NCBI GenBank assembly: GCA_903834785.1
Contig: CAILKP010000009.1
Span: 1-64,000 of the forward strand
Length of the DNA stretch: 64,000 bases
Source: an uncultured bacterium
GTDB lineage: Bacteria; Planctomycetota; Phycisphaerae; Phycisphaerales; UBA1924
Direction of reading: 5' to 3'
Shown: in pieces, positions 9,197-17,596 of the stretch
Layout of the letters: every line of letters starts with the position of its first letter
Position numbering within the stretch: the first letter of the stretch is position 1
Notes under the pieces: generated by a model
What the model was told of the DNA's origin: nothing
What the model saw: only the letters and a program-made list of their open reading frames with translations
Database searches by the model: none
Translations under genes and position numbers: made by a program

Positions 9197-9836
9197 CGGG
9201 AGGACTCCTTGCCAGCGATCAAAACACGAGACGACGGGCGACAGCCCCAATCCCGGACCGCCCAGAAACGGGCGCCGGAGGGGGTTACGAGGATAGCCGC
9301 CATGGCCCAGCGGTTCGATCCAGCCAGGGTCCCGGTTCCGACCAACGGCCAAGACGGCCTCTGGCCATCAGACAGTTTGTACCCCCGGCAGGCCGACCCG
9401 CCCGCGGCAAGCCCGGCTGTTGGCACGCGTTCCCGCGACACCCGCATCCGATCAGGCTCCAAACTTCCCCGCCTCCCGCCCCGGCCGGCCCGCCACAAGC
9501 ACCTCGCGCCACCGACCGGCGCCCGCCATCGAACTCCATGTCCCCCTGCGATCACTACCAATCGCTCCGCCGCGGCCAAACACCACTGAAACACACCTTC
9601 CCGCCCCCTCCCCCCGCGCTGAACCTGCGCCCCAGGTTGGTTTATGCCGCTTGGGCAGGCAGCGACGGCCGAAATGTGTGGGGGCATCGAACGAATACGC
9701 GGTCTGGAATGCTTCGCGCGGTCAAGAGGGTGGGGAGATGGGTCGATGTTGAGGGCGGCACCGGTCTTTCAGGTCCGCACACGCGGAGAGGCCGGTCAAG
9801 AGCACGGACGCTCTCATTATCAAACAGGAACGCACG
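9197..9836. other. Divergent intergenic region, no gene seen
   Basis: 640 bases between the divergently transcribed exported protein and the HTH-receiver gene. It is C-rich on the plus strand and carries short frames only, none with coding character. It should contain both promoters, but no consensus boxes were identified with confidence. AGGAA at 9826-9830 is the ribosome site of the downstream gene. Confidence 0.4.
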
Positions 9837-10415
9837 ATGCTGTTCGAAAAAGATGTCCTGACAACGGGCGAAGTAGCCAAAATCTGCAACGTGGCACCAC
9901 GGACGGTGTCCAAGTGGTTCGATTCTGGTTCCCTCAAGGGCTACCGCATTCCAGGATCCAAGGACCGCCGAATTCCCGTCGGGGAACTCGTCAAGTTCAT
10001 GAAGGCCCACGGCATCCCGTTCGACGGCGTGCTCTCCGGCCGCACCCGCGTGCTCGTCGTCGATGATGAGCCCGAGGTCACCGACATTCTCCAGCGCGTG
10101 CTCACCGAGCAGGCCAACTACTCCGTCCGCGTCGCCAGCACCGCCTTCGCCGCCGGTGTCGAGGTCGACCGCTTCAAGCCCCATGTCATCCTCCTGGATG
10201 TGCACCTGGGCGAGAGCGACGTCCGCCACATCGCCAACATCATCCGCGGCGAGGACGAACTGCAGCTCTGCCGCCTCATCGGCATGAGCGGCAAGTTCAG
10301 CGACCAGCAGCTGACCGGCCTGAAGACCCAGGGCTTCGACGGCTACCTCAAGAAGCCCTTCCAGGTTCGCCAGGTTGTCGAGGCCATCGAGGCCGCCACC
10401 GCCCTGGTCGCCTAA
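9837..10415 (+). CDS. Excisionase-type HTH fused to a receiver domain
   Basis: 192 residues. Residues 5-60 form a MerR/excisionase-type DNA-binding domain (TTGEVAKICNVAPRTVSKWF, then a wing with RIPGSKDRRIPVGEL). Residues 70-190 are a CheY-like receiver: acidic pair Asp76-Asp77, phosphoacceptor Asp121 in ILLDVHLGES, switch-region GMSGKF and Lys173 in LKKPF. The N-terminal placement of the DNA-binding domain is the reverse of usual response regulators. No histidine kinase is adjacent, so it is an orphan. The target may be recognised as in excisionases or MerR. A strong terminator follows. Confidence 0.88.
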   Translation: MLFEKDVLTTGEVAKICNVAPRTVSKWFDSGSLKGYRIPGSKDRRIPVGELVKFMKAHGIPFDGVLSGRTRVLVVDDEPEVTDILQRVLTEQANYSVRVASTAFAAGVEVDRFKPHVILLDVHLGESDVRHIANIIRGEDELQLCRLIGMSGKFSDQQLTGLKTQGFDGYLKKPFQVRQVVEAIEAATALVA

Positions 10416-10457
10416 AGCCGGCCCCGCCTCACCAGCTGATATCTCACTCCATGCAAG

Positions 10458-10485
10458 CCCGGCACCGAAAGGTGCCGGGTTTTTT
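10458..10485 (+). terminator. Rho-independent terminator
   Basis: CCCGGCACC and GGTGCCGGG pair perfectly around a GAAA tetraloop and are followed by six T. It closes the HTH-receiver gene 42 bases after its stop. Confidence 0.92.
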
Positions 10486-10539
10486 CATGGGGCTACCAAC
10501 ACCAGCTGCCAGGCACCGCTCCGCACAAGATACGCGTTC

Positions 10540-10640
10540 CATCCTGTTCATCCATGTTCTCTGCCTTCCCGCCGACTTACCGAGAAGCCGAATGCAGAGT
10601 GGAACATCGATGGACAGGATTGACAGGATAAACGCAGGGA
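10540..10640. repeat. Stem-loop repeat, copy A
   Basis: The ends are complementary: ATCCTGTTCATCCATG on the left, CATCGATGGACAGGAT on the right, about 50 bases apart. The interior (CTTACCGAGAAGCCGAATGC) is shared almost base for base with copy B at 10693. Lies between the terminator and the dehydratase gene. Confidence 0.8.
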
Positions 10641-10692
10641 AAGGAACAGGAATCACCGCCAGAACGCCGCCCCACGGACATGATCCGCCCGC

Positions 10693-10803
10693 CATCCTGT
10701 TCATCCTGTCCATCCATGCTCACTGCCTTCCCGCCGCCTTACCGAGAAGCCGAATGCAGAGTGGAACATCGATGGACAGGATTGACAGGATAAATGCCGG
10801 GAT
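10693..10803. repeat. Stem-loop repeat, copy B
   Basis: Second direct copy of the element at 10540. About 65 bases of the core are identical apart from one base, and it has the same complementary ends, here with an additional CATCCTG unit on the left. The two copies are separated by about 50 bases of unrelated DNA. No open frame is conserved through them. Confidence 0.8.
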
Positions 10804-10852
10804 AAACACAAAAATGGCGGCAAGCGCAACCCCGGACGGTCAACCGCCTTTG

Positions 10853-10893
10853 CCTTTGGCAATTTGGCCCTTTGGCCCTCTAGCAATTTGACC
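10853..10893. repeat. AT-rich CAAATTG/TTTGGCC array
   Basis: Short iterated units TTTGGCAATTTGGCCC, TTTGGCCC and AGCAATTTGACC in otherwise GC-rich DNA, 30 bases before the dehydratase start. One of seven such arrays in the window. Confidence 0.65.
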
Positions 10894-10922
10894 ACCCCCT
10901 CCCCGCCCCCTTTAACTACCCC

Positions 10923-11345
10923 ATGCACTTCGCCCTCATCGACACCGTTCTTGAGCGTTCCCCCGAGCGACTGGTGGCCATCAAGCAGGTTTCACTCGCC
11001 GAGGAGTACCTCCAGGACCACTTCCCCGACTTCCCGGTGCTCCCCGGTGTCATGATGCTCGAGGCCATGGTGCAGGCCGGTCGCGAACTCGTTCAGCCCA
11101 AGGCCCCCGCCACCCGCCTGGTGCTCGGCCAGGTCCGCGCCCTGAAGTACGGCAAGTTCGTCCAGCCCGGCCGCGCCATCCGCATCGAGGTCACACTCAA
11201 CAAGGACCCCGGCGACGGCACCTACGACTGCAAGGGCGAGGTCACCCTGCTGGCCCAGGCCGGCCAGCCACAGCCCGCCGGTGAAACCGGCGATGCCACC
11301 GCCGCCAGCGGCAGGTTCACCCTCCGCCCGCTCAAAACCGCCTGA
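10923..11345 (+). CDS. FabZ-like 3-hydroxyacyl-ACP dehydratase
   Basis: 140-residue hotdog-fold protein. The active-site segment DHFPDFPVLPGVMMLEAMVQ gives catalytic His33 and Glu47 in the FabZ pattern. It would dehydrate 3-hydroxyacyl-ACP in fatty acid elongation or in a dedicated lipid pathway. The last 25 residues are Gly/Ala-rich and beyond the usual fold. It is followed at 11550 by an acyl carrier protein and at 11985 by a second dehydratase-like gene, which suggests a special-purpose acyl module rather than the housekeeping fabZ. Confidence 0.85.
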   Translation: MHFALIDTVLERSPERLVAIKQVSLAEEYLQDHFPDFPVLPGVMMLEAMVQAGRELVQPKAPATRLVLGQVRALKYGKFVQPGRAIRIEVTLNKDPGDGTYDCKGEVTLLAQAGQPQPAGETGDATAASGRFTLRPLKTA

Positions 11346-11549
11346 ACCCGGCTTCCCCCACTGCCACCGCCCCGCCGCGTCCGCCTCCCCCGATTTTGAC
11401 TCAGAATCGCCGTCCCAATGGGGTTCACTGTCACTTGACCGCCCGGAACCGCGCTGAAAGTTGGCTTGGACGTTTGTAACGGCTAACATGGCACCGAAGC
11501 CCGCTGCCCGCAGCGGCGGGCGATCGACTCCGCACGAAGGATCCGCCCT

Positions 11550-11933
11550 ATGACCCGCGACGACATCTTTGCCAAAGTCCGTGAAGTGCTTGTTGACTCC
11601 CTCGCCGTTGATGAGGAAGAAGTCACCAGCACCGCCTCGCTGGTCAAGGACTTGGGCGCCGAGTCCATCGACTTCCTGGACATCGTCTTCAAGCTCGAGC
11701 AGGCTTTCGGCTTCAAGATCCAGCAGGGCGAGCTCTTCCCCGAGGGCGTGGCCCAGGACCCCAAGTTCGTCAAGGACGGCAAGGTCACCGCTGAGGGTCT
11801 GACCGCGCTGAAGGCCAAGCTCCCCCACGTGGACTTCTCCACCTTCGAGCAGAACCCCGCCATCACCAAGGTTGCCGAGGTCTTCACCGTCGACACGCTT
11901 GTGAACTTCGTCTCCAAGAAGCTGGGCAACTGA
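11550..11933 (+). CDS. Acyl carrier protein with an insertion
   Basis: Carries acyl chains on a phosphopantetheine arm. The attachment motif is GAESIDFLDI with Ser39; helix 1 (IFAKVREVLVDSL) and helix 2 (FLDIVFKLEQAFGFKI) fit ACP. Usual ACPs are about 78 residues; this one has 127 because roughly 45 residues (58-105, including FVKDGKVTAEGL) are inserted before the last helix VDTLVNFVSKKL. It is placed between two dehydratase genes, so it probably serves them specifically. Confidence 0.88.
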   Translation: MTRDDIFAKVREVLVDSLAVDEEEVTSTASLVKDLGAESIDFLDIVFKLEQAFGFKIQQGELFPEGVAQDPKFVKDGKVTAEGLTALKAKLPHVDFSTFEQNPAITKVAEVFTVDTLVNFVSKKLGN

Positions 11934-11984
11934 GTTCATCGGCGGGCGACTGCCGGCCCGCCGCAGGCGACGCGAAGAACAACC

Positions 11985-12521
11985 ATGCGCTGGATGTGGA
12001 TCGATCGTGTGACGGAGCTGCAGCCGCGGCACAAGCTTGTCGCGGTCAAGAACGTCTCATTGGCTGAAGAGCACCTGCACGACCACTTCCCCGCCGAGCC
12101 CGCCCGCGGCCTGCTGGCCAGCCCGGTCATGCCCGCCTCGCTCATCGTCGAAGGCTGCGCCCAGACCGGCGGCATCCTCGTCGGCCACGCCGAGGAGTTC
12201 AAGCACAAGGTCATCCTGGCCAAGGTCAACAAGTTCCAGATCGACCGCGACGCCACCCCCGGCTGCACCCTTCGCTACACCGCGATCATCGAGCGCATGG
12301 ACGACATGGGCGCCAGCGTCAACTGCACCATCGAGCTCTTTGACTTCGCCAAGCCCGAAGCCGGCTTCGCGGCCATCGGCTCCATCGCGCTGATGTTCAG
12401 CCACCTCGACCACAACATGGGTGCTGCCGGCCAGGCCGGACAGGACTTCCCCGCCCACAACTTCGTCTTCGGTGATGCGTTTAAGACGCTGCTCCGGTCT
12501 AGCGGCTACGCCGTGCAGTAA
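11985..12521 (+). CDS. FabZ/FabA-like dehydratase, second paralogue
   Basis: 178-residue hotdog protein. HDHFPAEPARG followed by SPVMPASLIVEGCAQ keeps the catalytic His34 and Glu56 and has a small insertion compared with FabZ. The longer C-terminus (DHNMGAAGQAGQDFP) is unlike the first dehydratase. It begins 51 bases after the acyl carrier protein stop and ends in a region of hairpins. Together with 10923 and 11550 it may process an unusual acyl chain; no ketosynthase or ketoreductase gene lies in the window. Confidence 0.82.
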   Translation: MRWMWIDRVTELQPRHKLVAVKNVSLAEEHLHDHFPAEPARGLLASPVMPASLIVEGCAQTGGILVGHAEEFKHKVILAKVNKFQIDRDATPGCTLRYTAIIERMDDMGASVNCTIELFDFAKPEAGFAAIGSIALMFSHLDHNMGAAGQAGQDFPAHNFVFGDAFKTLLRSSGYAVQ

Positions 12522-12528
12522 GTGCATC

Positions 12529-12656
12529 GCGCCACCGGGCTTCTGCGTGGCACCGGGCTTCCGCCCGGTGTGCCTTTGCCTTCTTCACCGCCCCGCTCAG
12601 CACTGAAACCCTTGTCAACCCCGCAAGCCACACCGCCCAGAAGGGCGGTGCCACGC
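12529..12656. terminator. Hairpin cluster between convergent genes
   Basis: Two perfect 8-bp hairpins: CACCGGGC-TTCC-GCCCGGTG (12551-12570) and CACCGCCC-AGAA-GGGCGGTG (12631-12650). The first is preceded by an imperfect copy of itself (CACCGGGCTTCTGCGTGG). They resemble REP-like elements and lie between convergent genes, so they may also terminate transcription from both sides. Confidence 0.6.
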
Positions 12657-12662
12657 GTCATC

Positions 12663-13472
12663 TCACCGCGTCCAGCTCGCAATGCGATAATCCACACCCA
12701 CCGGCACACACGTGACCTGGCTGCTGGCCATCTGGGCCATCTGCCCCGGCATGGTCACCACGCTCCCGCTGCTGAGCTTGCCCTTCTGCTGCGCCAGGCA
12801 CAGCGCCAGTTCCCGGGCATGCTCATCACTGCTGGGCATGGCCGAGGCCGGCCCCGAAAGCCCAACCACAATCACGCGCTTGGGCGATGTCACGCAGCGA
12901 CGATCCATCGAACCCGTCAGCAGTTCGGCATCCGGCACCTCGCACAGACCGCGGCCCTGCGACCAGTCCGGCGTCCACTGCGTCACGCACCAGCAACTGG
13001 TGCAGTCATCACCGCTGCCAGCACCCTGCCCGCGCGGCTCATCACCCTGGCGGTACAGCGCCACGACCATGTGCACGTGCTGCTCGGCAACCTCCGTCGC
13101 GTCGCCACCATCGGCCGGGCCAAGCAGCCCGGGCTCAATCTCCGGCGGGCGCACCGGCGGCACAGGAAGCAGCGCCGTCCGCCCCGACCCGCTGCCAGTT
13201 CCCGGCAGCGCGGGCTTGCCACCCGGCCCCAGCACCATGAACACCCCCACCGTCACGGCCACCGCTGCCGCCGCGGCAAGTGCCGCTCCCGCCACACCTA
13301 ACTTCCACCGCAGCGACCGCCCGGTGTCGTTCCGCTCTGCCCCGCGTGCCGTCCGCGTCGCACCCTCCGGCGCAAGCCCAAGCTCGGCCTCAAACTCGGC
13401 CAGTTCGCGCGTCATCACCAGCAGGTTCTCGGTCTGCTCCGGCGTCGGATTGTCTCTGCGGCGGCTGGTCAT
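12663..13472 (-). CDS. Membrane-anchored partner of the ECF sigma factor
   Basis: 269 residues with one transmembrane helix (about 55-80, VAGAALAAAAAVAVTVGVFMVL) after a short cytoplasmic N-terminus containing LLVMTRELAEFEAELG. The extracytoplasmic part is Pro-rich and has a CTSCWC motif plus three further Cys. Its ATG overlaps the stop of the sigma gene by 4 bases (ATGA), so the two are co-translated, the usual arrangement of sigma and anti-sigma. No zinc-type anti-sigma motif HxxxCxxC is visible, so the anti-sigma role is inference from position and topology. Confidence 0.6.
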   Translation of the reverse strand: MTSRRRDNPTPEQTENLLVMTRELAEFEAELGLAPEGATRTARGAERNDTGRSLRWKLGVAGAALAAAAAVAVTVGVFMVLGPGGKPALPGTGSGSGRTALLPVPPVRPPEIEPGLLGPADGGDATEVAEQHVHMVVALYRQGDEPRGQGAGSGDDCTSCWCVTQWTPDWSQGRGLCEVPDAELLTGSMDRRCVTSPKRVIVVGLSGPASAMPSSDEHARELALCLAQQKGKLSSGSVVTMPGQMAQMASSQVTCVPVGVDYRIASWTR

Positions 13473-14221
13473 GTGTTACCCCTGTGTTGTTCGCTCTCCG
13501 CCCCCGCCGCGCTCGGCCCAATGCCCCGGCCGGCCAGAAAACCCGCCAGACGCCCCAAAACCCCCTTTTTTCGCGCATGGGCCGTGCTCGGTGAGATTCC
13601 CAGCTCCGCCGCCAGTTCCCGATCGGTCCGCCCGTCGGCAATCGCCCGCAGCAGTTGCCGGTCGGCCTCGGTAAACGCCGCCTCATCGGCCTCCGTCGCT
13701 TCCGATTCCGCCCCGCCGACAACCCGGCCGACCAACTCCACCGCCGCGGCACACTCCAGCGCAGCCGCCGGGTCATCGGCCGCGCTGCTCAGCGGCCAGT
13801 CGGCCCCCTCAGCCAGTGCCACCGGCCCCCGCCGGCTGCGTTCACGCAAATGCCGCAGCCAGATGTTCGCAGCCACCGCGTACAGAAAGGTCGACGGCCG
13901 CGCCCGCGCCGGGTCATACGCCCCCGCCGCCAGCGCCCGCCAGAAGGTGATCCACGTCCGCTGGGCCAGTTCCTCAGCCAGCCCCCCACCACCACTCCCG
14001 TCCCTCCCACCCCTCCCATCGTCCACACCAATCCCCGCCAGCTTCCGCGCAAAGTGCCGCGTCAGCCCCGGCGCGAGCATGTCGTGCAGCCGCGCGAACG
14101 CAGCTTGGTCTCCAGCGATCAGCCGGCTCGTCAGTGCGGCAAGCTCCGCCTGCGCACCACCGCCCGCCACGCCGGCAGCGCGTGACACGTCGGTATCGGA
14201 CTGTGGGTGCAAGGACGACAT
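13469..14221 (-). CDS. ECF-type RNA polymerase sigma factor
   Basis: Region 2 is visible as AQRTWITFWRALAAGAYDP with STFLYAVAANIWLRHLRER. Region 4 is ADRQLLRAIADGRTDRELAAELGISPSTAHARKKGVLGRL, with the helix-turn-helix. A Gly/Asp-rich insertion (DDGRGGRDGSGGGG) splits region 2. 250 residues from the ATG at 14221; longer starts (GTG 14263) exist and no ribosome site decides. It heads a two-gene operon with the membrane protein that overlaps it. It probably responds to an envelope signal. Confidence 0.82.
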   Translation of the reverse strand: MSSLHPQSDTDVSRAAGVAGGGAQAELAALTSRLIAGDQAAFARLHDMLAPGLTRHFARKLAGIGVDDGRGGRDGSGGGGLAEELAQRTWITFWRALAAGAYDPARARPSTFLYAVAANIWLRHLRERSRRGPVALAEGADWPLSSAADDPAAALECAAAVELVGRVVGGAESEATEADEAAFTEADRQLLRAIADGRTDRELAAELGISPSTAHARKKGVLGRLAGFLAGRGIGPSAAGAESEQHRGNT

Positions 14222-14387
14222 CGTGCGGCAGAACGCGTGCATTCCCGACCCGGCACCGTGCACGATGCCGCCAAGAACGCCAGACTAGGGCGGAACCGCC
14301 CGACGGGTGGTATTCGCCTGTCGCCCGTCTCGCGCTCGGCCCAGCCGCCCCCCACCTCTCCCACCCCTGCCACCGTAACCTGCATCA

Positions 14388-16346
14388 ATGTCCACGTGGG
14401 CCATCCTAGCGCTCATCGTCCTCTTCTTCGTCATGCTCCGTGTTCCGGCTGCTCTGGCGATCCTCCAGACGTTCGTCACGCTGCTGATCGCACCGGCATC
14501 GATCATGCTCCGCCGACGGCAGCTTCTTCCGAGTCCCTACCAACTGGTCACGCCCGAACAGCTCGCCGCCTGGCCCGGTGTGCCCGCCGCGATGCGGACC
14601 AAACTCGCGGACTGGTCGCGCCAGTGCCAGGATCTTGGTTTTGACGATGGCGGATTCTGGCTCTCATCCGTGCCGCAAGGTGCGGTGCAACTCTCGGCCG
14701 TTGTGCTGCACCCGGCCACGCACACCATCGGTGTCATCACCGGCATCGCTGAGCGGAACGCGATCCACGTGATCTCCCTCTCGCTGATGACCCGTCGGGG
14801 CGAGACAGTCATGGCCACAAGCTGTGCCGACTGGCCGACACCTCTGGCCGGACTTATCGAACTGCCCGAGCGATGGTTCATGCCCTCGCTGCGTTCACCC
14901 GCGCTGCTGTGGGAGGCCCACCAGGCCCGCCTCGCGCGCGATACCCGTCCTGCCGCGTCTCCGCAGGATTCCGCGCTGCCCTGGGGCACGCTGCTCGATG
15001 CCGAGCGTGATGCCTTCACCGCACGCTACACCGCCGCAGGGCTCATGCGGCCGGCGCGTCCGCCCCACGCGGGCCGGTGGACCCTTCGCGGCGCGTTCGC
15101 CCTCATTCAGCCCGGCCTCTGGCCATGGAAGCAGGCCTCCTCACGCCGCCTGCTTGCCGCCGAGAAACAGCGACTCGCGGAGCTCGGTCGGGCCGAACTG
15201 CTCGACCTCGCCGCCCGCGAGCTGGCATCGGCAACCGAACCGGCGCGACTCACCAGCCAGCTCGAAGGCCATTACGCCGATGACCGCGGCACGATGCGGC
15301 GGGTCACGCCACCCGCGCTGCCACCGACCGATGACCGTGCCCGCGACCGGCGACTCTGGCTGCTGCAACGCTGGGCCACCGAGTCGCTCGCTGCTCACCA
15401 GAGCATCATCGGCCCGGTCATCTTCCTCGGCGTTCTTGGTTCCTTCGCCACAGCACTCATCCCCGCTGATCTCTGGCCCCTTCGCATCATCGCCGGCCTG
15501 CTGGTCGTCGGCCTGCTCATCACCATCGCACGCGCACGCGGCATCACCGCACCGGGCATCGCCCCGGTCGAGGTCGCCCGCGCCCGCCTGCTGGCCCGCG
15601 GCGTCTGCCCGTGCTGCCTCTACTCCCTGGCCGGGCTGAAGCCCGAGCCCGACGGCTGCACCACCTGCCCGGAGTGCGGCAGCGGCTGGCGGGCCGACCG
15701 CATCATCGAGTGCATCCGCTACGGCGACAGTGATGCCGCCGACAAAGTGCGAAGCGCGCAGCGCAGGCTGACCCGCATCAGCCTGGCAAACCCCCGCTTC
15801 CCCCGCCAACCCGCCTTGCGCGACGACCGCGGCACGCGCTGCGTGCTGACCGATCCGTCACTCATCGTCGAACTGACCATCGGCGACCTGCCCGGCCCGG
15901 CAAGCCCGATGGCCACTTCCATCCATGAAGCCGCCACCGCGCTGAGCTACCACAACGCCCGCGCTGAGGCCGCCGCACACCAGCCGCAGCCGCGATCCTG
16001 GCCGGTACGCCTGTTTCGTACCTTCGGGATCGAAGGGGCACTGCTCCTGCCGATCACCCTCATCGTGCTCTGGGTGAGCTTCTGGCCGCCGCCAGCGGAG
16101 ATCATCACCGGTGCCCTCATCATTGCCGGCGTCGGCATTCTCACACTGCTCACCAGCCCGCTCTGGCGGCCCTGGTTGCACCTGCCCAAGCCGGCACAGA
16201 TCCGCCGCATCCTCCTGCGGCACAAACTCTGCCCCGTCTGCACCACCCCGCTGGGCCACAAGCCGCCGCAGGCCGACGGCTGCACCGTCTGCTCCTGCGG
16301 GGCAGCATGGAAGCTCGAGCCATCCGCATCGGCTCAGCCCGTATAA
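14388..16346 (+). CDS. Membrane protein with two Cys-rich zinc-ribbon-like segments
   Basis: 652 residues. An N-terminal transmembrane helix (6-35), two helices in the middle (about 340-380) and two near 550-590 are visible. Two Cys clusters of zinc-ribbon type follow membrane segments: CPCCLYSLAGL with CTTCPECG near 405-430, and CPVCTTPLGH with CTVCSCG near the C-terminus. The similar context of the two clusters (a hydrophobic hairpin, then ARLLARGVCPCC or RRILLRHKLCPVC) suggests an internal duplication. Function unknown. Divergent from the sigma operon. Confidence 0.65.
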   Translation: MSTWAILALIVLFFVMLRVPAALAILQTFVTLLIAPASIMLRRRQLLPSPYQLVTPEQLAAWPGVPAAMRTKLADWSRQCQDLGFDDGGFWLSSVPQGAVQLSAVVLHPATHTIGVITGIAERNAIHVISLSLMTRRGETVMATSCADWPTPLAGLIELPERWFMPSLRSPALLWEAHQARLARDTRPAASPQDSALPWGTLLDAERDAFTARYTAAGLMRPARPPHAGRWTLRGAFALIQPGLWPWKQASSRRLLAAEKQRLAELGRAELLDLAARELASATEPARLTSQLEGHYADDRGTMRRVTPPALPPTDDRARDRRLWLLQRWATESLAAHQSIIGPVIFLGVLGSFATALIPADLWPLRIIAGLLVVGLLITIARARGITAPGIAPVEVARARLLARGVCPCCLYSLAGLKPEPDGCTTCPECGSGWRADRIIECIRYGDSDAADKVRSAQRRLTRISLANPRFPRQPALRDDRGTRCVLTDPSLIVELTIGDLPGPASPMATSIHEAATALSYHNARAEAAAHQPQPRSWPVRLFRTFGIEGALLLPITLIVLWVSFWPPPAEIITGALIIAGVGILTLLTSPLWRPWLHLPKPAQIRRILLRHKLCPVCTTPLGHKPPQADGCTVCSCGAAWKLEPSASAQPV

Positions 16347-16456
16347 CCACGTTCTCCTCGCACCAACCCACCCCAGCGGGGATTCCACCACCACCGCCAC
16401 CGGTTCACCACCGCGCCGCGACGCACCCCGCCCGCTACGCCCACTACGCTTGACCC

Positions 16457-17518
16457 ATGGCTGAAGCTGCACCAGCAGAACATGTCGCCGCGGCAGGGCC
16501 CGGGGGGTCCGGCGGCAACACTCCCGGCACAGGCGCTCCCCAAACTGGCGAGCCCGCCAGCGCGAACCACACCACGGGCCGCTTCAAAGCCGGCGACATT
16601 CTCATCCGCGTCGTCCTGCCCGTGTTCATCACCTCCGGCGCACTGGCCAAGGTCTTCTACGGCTCACCCTACGAGCTGCCGCAGTTCATCCTGTACTACG
16701 CCCGCCACCTCCTGGGCCTGGGCGAGCTGCGCACGTTCCTGTCCGTCGTCGCCATCGAACTGTGCATCGCCGCGGTGCTGGCCTTCCAGCCGCGATGGGC
16801 CGCCACTGTGGCACGGGTCATCCTCTCCACCTTCATCGCCGTGCTCATCTTGCAGTGGTACGACAGTTACATCCGCAGCGGCGGCAACTCCGGCGCCAGC
16901 TGCGGCTGCTTCGGTGCAGCGTCGCCCCCGGTGGGCATCATGCTCGCTGTTGAGTGCACGCTGCTGGCCCTGACCTTCATCCTCCCCCGCCGCAAGGTCA
17001 CGCAGGACATCTCCTCGGCCCGCTACTTCGCCCTCTGGCTGCTGTGCGCGGTCCTGAGCATCGGTGCCTTCAGCACGTACCGCCTCCAGCTCATCGGCGT
17101 CCTCCGCAGCGATCAGGACATGATCGAGATCGAACTGCTGCAGGAAGGCAAGGGCCGCCGCTTCGACAGCCTGCGTCTGGCCAAGTACGTCGACAAGAAG
17201 CCCTCGGACTTTGCCACCGGCGAGCAGTACTGGGTGCTCTGGCGCCGCTCGTGCCCCTTCTGCCACGAGCTGTTTAAGAGCCGCTTTGCCGTCCGCGATC
17301 CCGGACGCCTGGTCGTGGCCCTTGAAATCCCCATGTTCCCTGAGCCACCGCCGCAGGACCAGGCTGAGGACAAACAGAACATCATCTACGAGCCCATCCG
17401 CTGCGACCGCTTCGAGACCGCCACCATGCAGGGCGGACGCATCTGGAACATCCGCACACCGCTGGTCCTGCACATCAAGGACGGCGTTGTCGTGGAGATC
17501 GACCGCAGCGGCAACTGA
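16457..17518 (+). CDS. MauE/DoxX-like membrane protein with thioredoxin-like C-terminus
   Basis: 353 residues. After a 50-residue Gly/Ala-rich N-terminus, four to five transmembrane helices (from ILIRVVLPVFITSGALAKVF to WLLCAVLSIGAFSTY) with the loop CGCFGA are typical of MauE/DoxX-type proteins linked to disulfide chemistry. The C-terminal 130 residues hold WRRSCPFCHELFK, a CxxC redox site, and TPLVLHIKDGVV, placed like the cis-Pro segment of a thioredoxin fold. The likely role is membrane disulfide exchange. The ferredoxin-TPR gene follows after 78 bases, so electrons may pass between them. Confidence 0.7.
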   Translation: MAEAAPAEHVAAAGPGGSGGNTPGTGAPQTGEPASANHTTGRFKAGDILIRVVLPVFITSGALAKVFYGSPYELPQFILYYARHLLGLGELRTFLSVVAIELCIAAVLAFQPRWAATVARVILSTFIAVLILQWYDSYIRSGGNSGASCGCFGAASPPVGIMLAVECTLLALTFILPRRKVTQDISSARYFALWLLCAVLSIGAFSTYRLQLIGVLRSDQDMIEIELLQEGKGRRFDSLRLAKYVDKKPSDFATGEQYWVLWRRSCPFCHELFKSRFAVRDPGRLVVALEIPMFPEPPPQDQAEDKQNIIYEPIRCDRFETATMQGGRIWNIRTPLVLHIKDGVVVEIDRSGN

Positions 17519-17596
17519 TCGCACTCCGCCCCCCGCTCCCGCGCCCACGCCTCACTTCTCTCCGCCCCGCCCCTTCCCCGCAAGCCAATCACCCAC

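Noticed and set aside
10540-10803. CRISPR array
   Set aside because: Only two long direct repeats with a single spacer-like gap and no cas genes; stem-loop repeats fit better.
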